Shown here: piece after piece, positions 63,090-64,000 of the stretch
Position numbering within the stretch: the first letter of the stretch is position 1
Layout: the number at the start of each line of letters is the position of its first letter
NCBI GenBank assembly: GCA_017654935.2
Contig: CM065680.1
Coordinates: 37,934,987 to 37,998,986, forward strand
From: Phymorhynchus buccinoides
Taxonomy: Eukaryota > Mollusca > Gastropoda > Neogastropoda > Raphitomidae
Length of the DNA stretch: 64,000 bases
Reading direction: 5' to 3'
Position numbers and translations under genes: made by a program
Notes under the pieces: model-generated
The model's database searches: none
What the model saw: the letters and a program-made list of their open reading frames with translations, nothing else
What the model was told of the DNA's origin: nothing

Positions 63090-64000
63090 CATCATTTGTT
63101 GAATTGACGTCCAAGCCAAAAGTGTATTAACTAAATTAATTAGACAGTGGTTCTTACTGCGCATAAGTACAACTGGCGCTCCTTAAACTTCCTCTAGTCG
63201 TCATATTATGAGAGAACCAACCATATATAGAGAGAGTTGTCAGTATTAGAGTCATCTGACAATGTTTATTTGTTTGTGTTGTTGAAAGTTCGATTTGATT
63301 CTTGAGACCATCTTTCAAAGTATTATTATGACATTTGAAGATTCATCCGAATTAAACAAACAAGACAAAACAAGTAAAATTATCAATTTCTATCCAGGCC
63401 TACATTTTCGATTGTTTGCACCCCCCCTGCTATTTTCTTTGGATAAAAGTTTCCGTCATCTCAGTTTTGTACAAATGACTTTCCTGTTTAGGGTTTGTTA
63501 GCCTTGTTATTCTTTGTGGTTTTCTTTTTTAATTTATAATTTTCGTTTTCGCGATGTTAGTTGATATAGGCTGCCTCGGTTATTGTTTATTCAGCAATAG
63601 TCATGAGCGTTGTTGACTTGCAAAAACAACACAATCGGTTACGTCAACTTCGATTGTAGGCCTACAATAAAATTACTATGTAGGCCTAATATGACCAAAA
63701 TAAATAAGAGTGATGAAAATCATCATTTAAAAAAAAAGATCTGATAACTTTTAAAAAATCAAAGTCTATGGCAAAGGCCTTAAATCGACACAGATTAATT
63801 CCAAATAACGAACTCATATATTTTATTTCAGGCTATGATTTCTTATATTTTCTGCAGCTCATATTATCGACACATTTAGCATACATTAGAGAATTTACAT
63901 TAACTTACACAACAACAAGGAAAAAACCCACACCACACATTAGGCTATCATGAATTCGTTACACTTCACAACAAACACTGAATAAAGTTTCCATCCTGAC
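63090..64000. other. Gene-free end of window
   Basis: A/T-rich with no supported ORF, TIR or SINE. Confidence 0.5.

Overview
The window is animal nuclear DNA: split genes with GT-AG introns, many microsatellites, and several layers of nested transposable elements. The tRNA-derived SINEs carrying a TCCTTCGGATGAGG-type core, the abundant CA/GA repeats and the mix of TA- and TTAA-flanked MITEs suggest a mollusc, probably a gastropod. That placement is inference; no species marker is visible.

Two host protein-coding genes can be read. The first, on the + strand (451-29206), is the 3' part of an ANKIB1 orthologue (ankyrin-repeat and IBR-domain protein, an RBR-type E3 ubiquitin ligase of the Ariadne family). 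Sixteen exons join with consistent phases into 1225 codons plus a stop. They encode a UBA-like segment, RING1, IBR, the catalytic RING2, an Ariadne-type helical domain, a C4 cysteine cluster, two UIM-like motifs and a long Ser/Pro-rich acidic tail. The ankyrin-repeat exons lie upstream of the window. The second gene, on the - strand (60174 down to 51594), is a two-exon class A (rhodopsin-like) GPCR of 458 residues whose 7.2-kb intron is full of repeats.

Layout: 1-29.3 kb is ANKIB1. Its introns hold a 5'-truncated but open non-LTR retrotransposon (10.87-13.4 kb) sitting inside a TA-flanked DNA element, several MITEs, SINEs and a 43-bp satellite (17.0-18.06 kb). From 29.3 to 51.5 kb I see no convincing gene: there are dispersed MITE and SINE copies, a U2 snRNA 5' fragment, a partial segmental duplication, and two coding-like minisatellites (63 bp and 36 bp). 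From 51.6 to 60.2 kb lies the GPCR, with foldback elements and a mariner-like element in its intron. From 60.2 to 63.1 kb, upstream of the GPCR start, nested TIR elements fill the presumed promoter side.

The most striking feature is in ANKIB1. Five different exons (451-604, 3758-4052, 7307-7451, 18681-18823, 25409-25555) have each been partly duplicated in tandem, and each time the repeated unit includes one splice site. This yields 13 successive copies of one 3' splice site, seven copies of one 5' splice site, and smaller sets elsewhere. Where I checked the frame, use of an upstream copy runs into an early stop codon, so the arrays could act as decoy or poison splice sites. The gene and splice calls rest on protein-family recognition and phase bookkeeping, not on transcript data.
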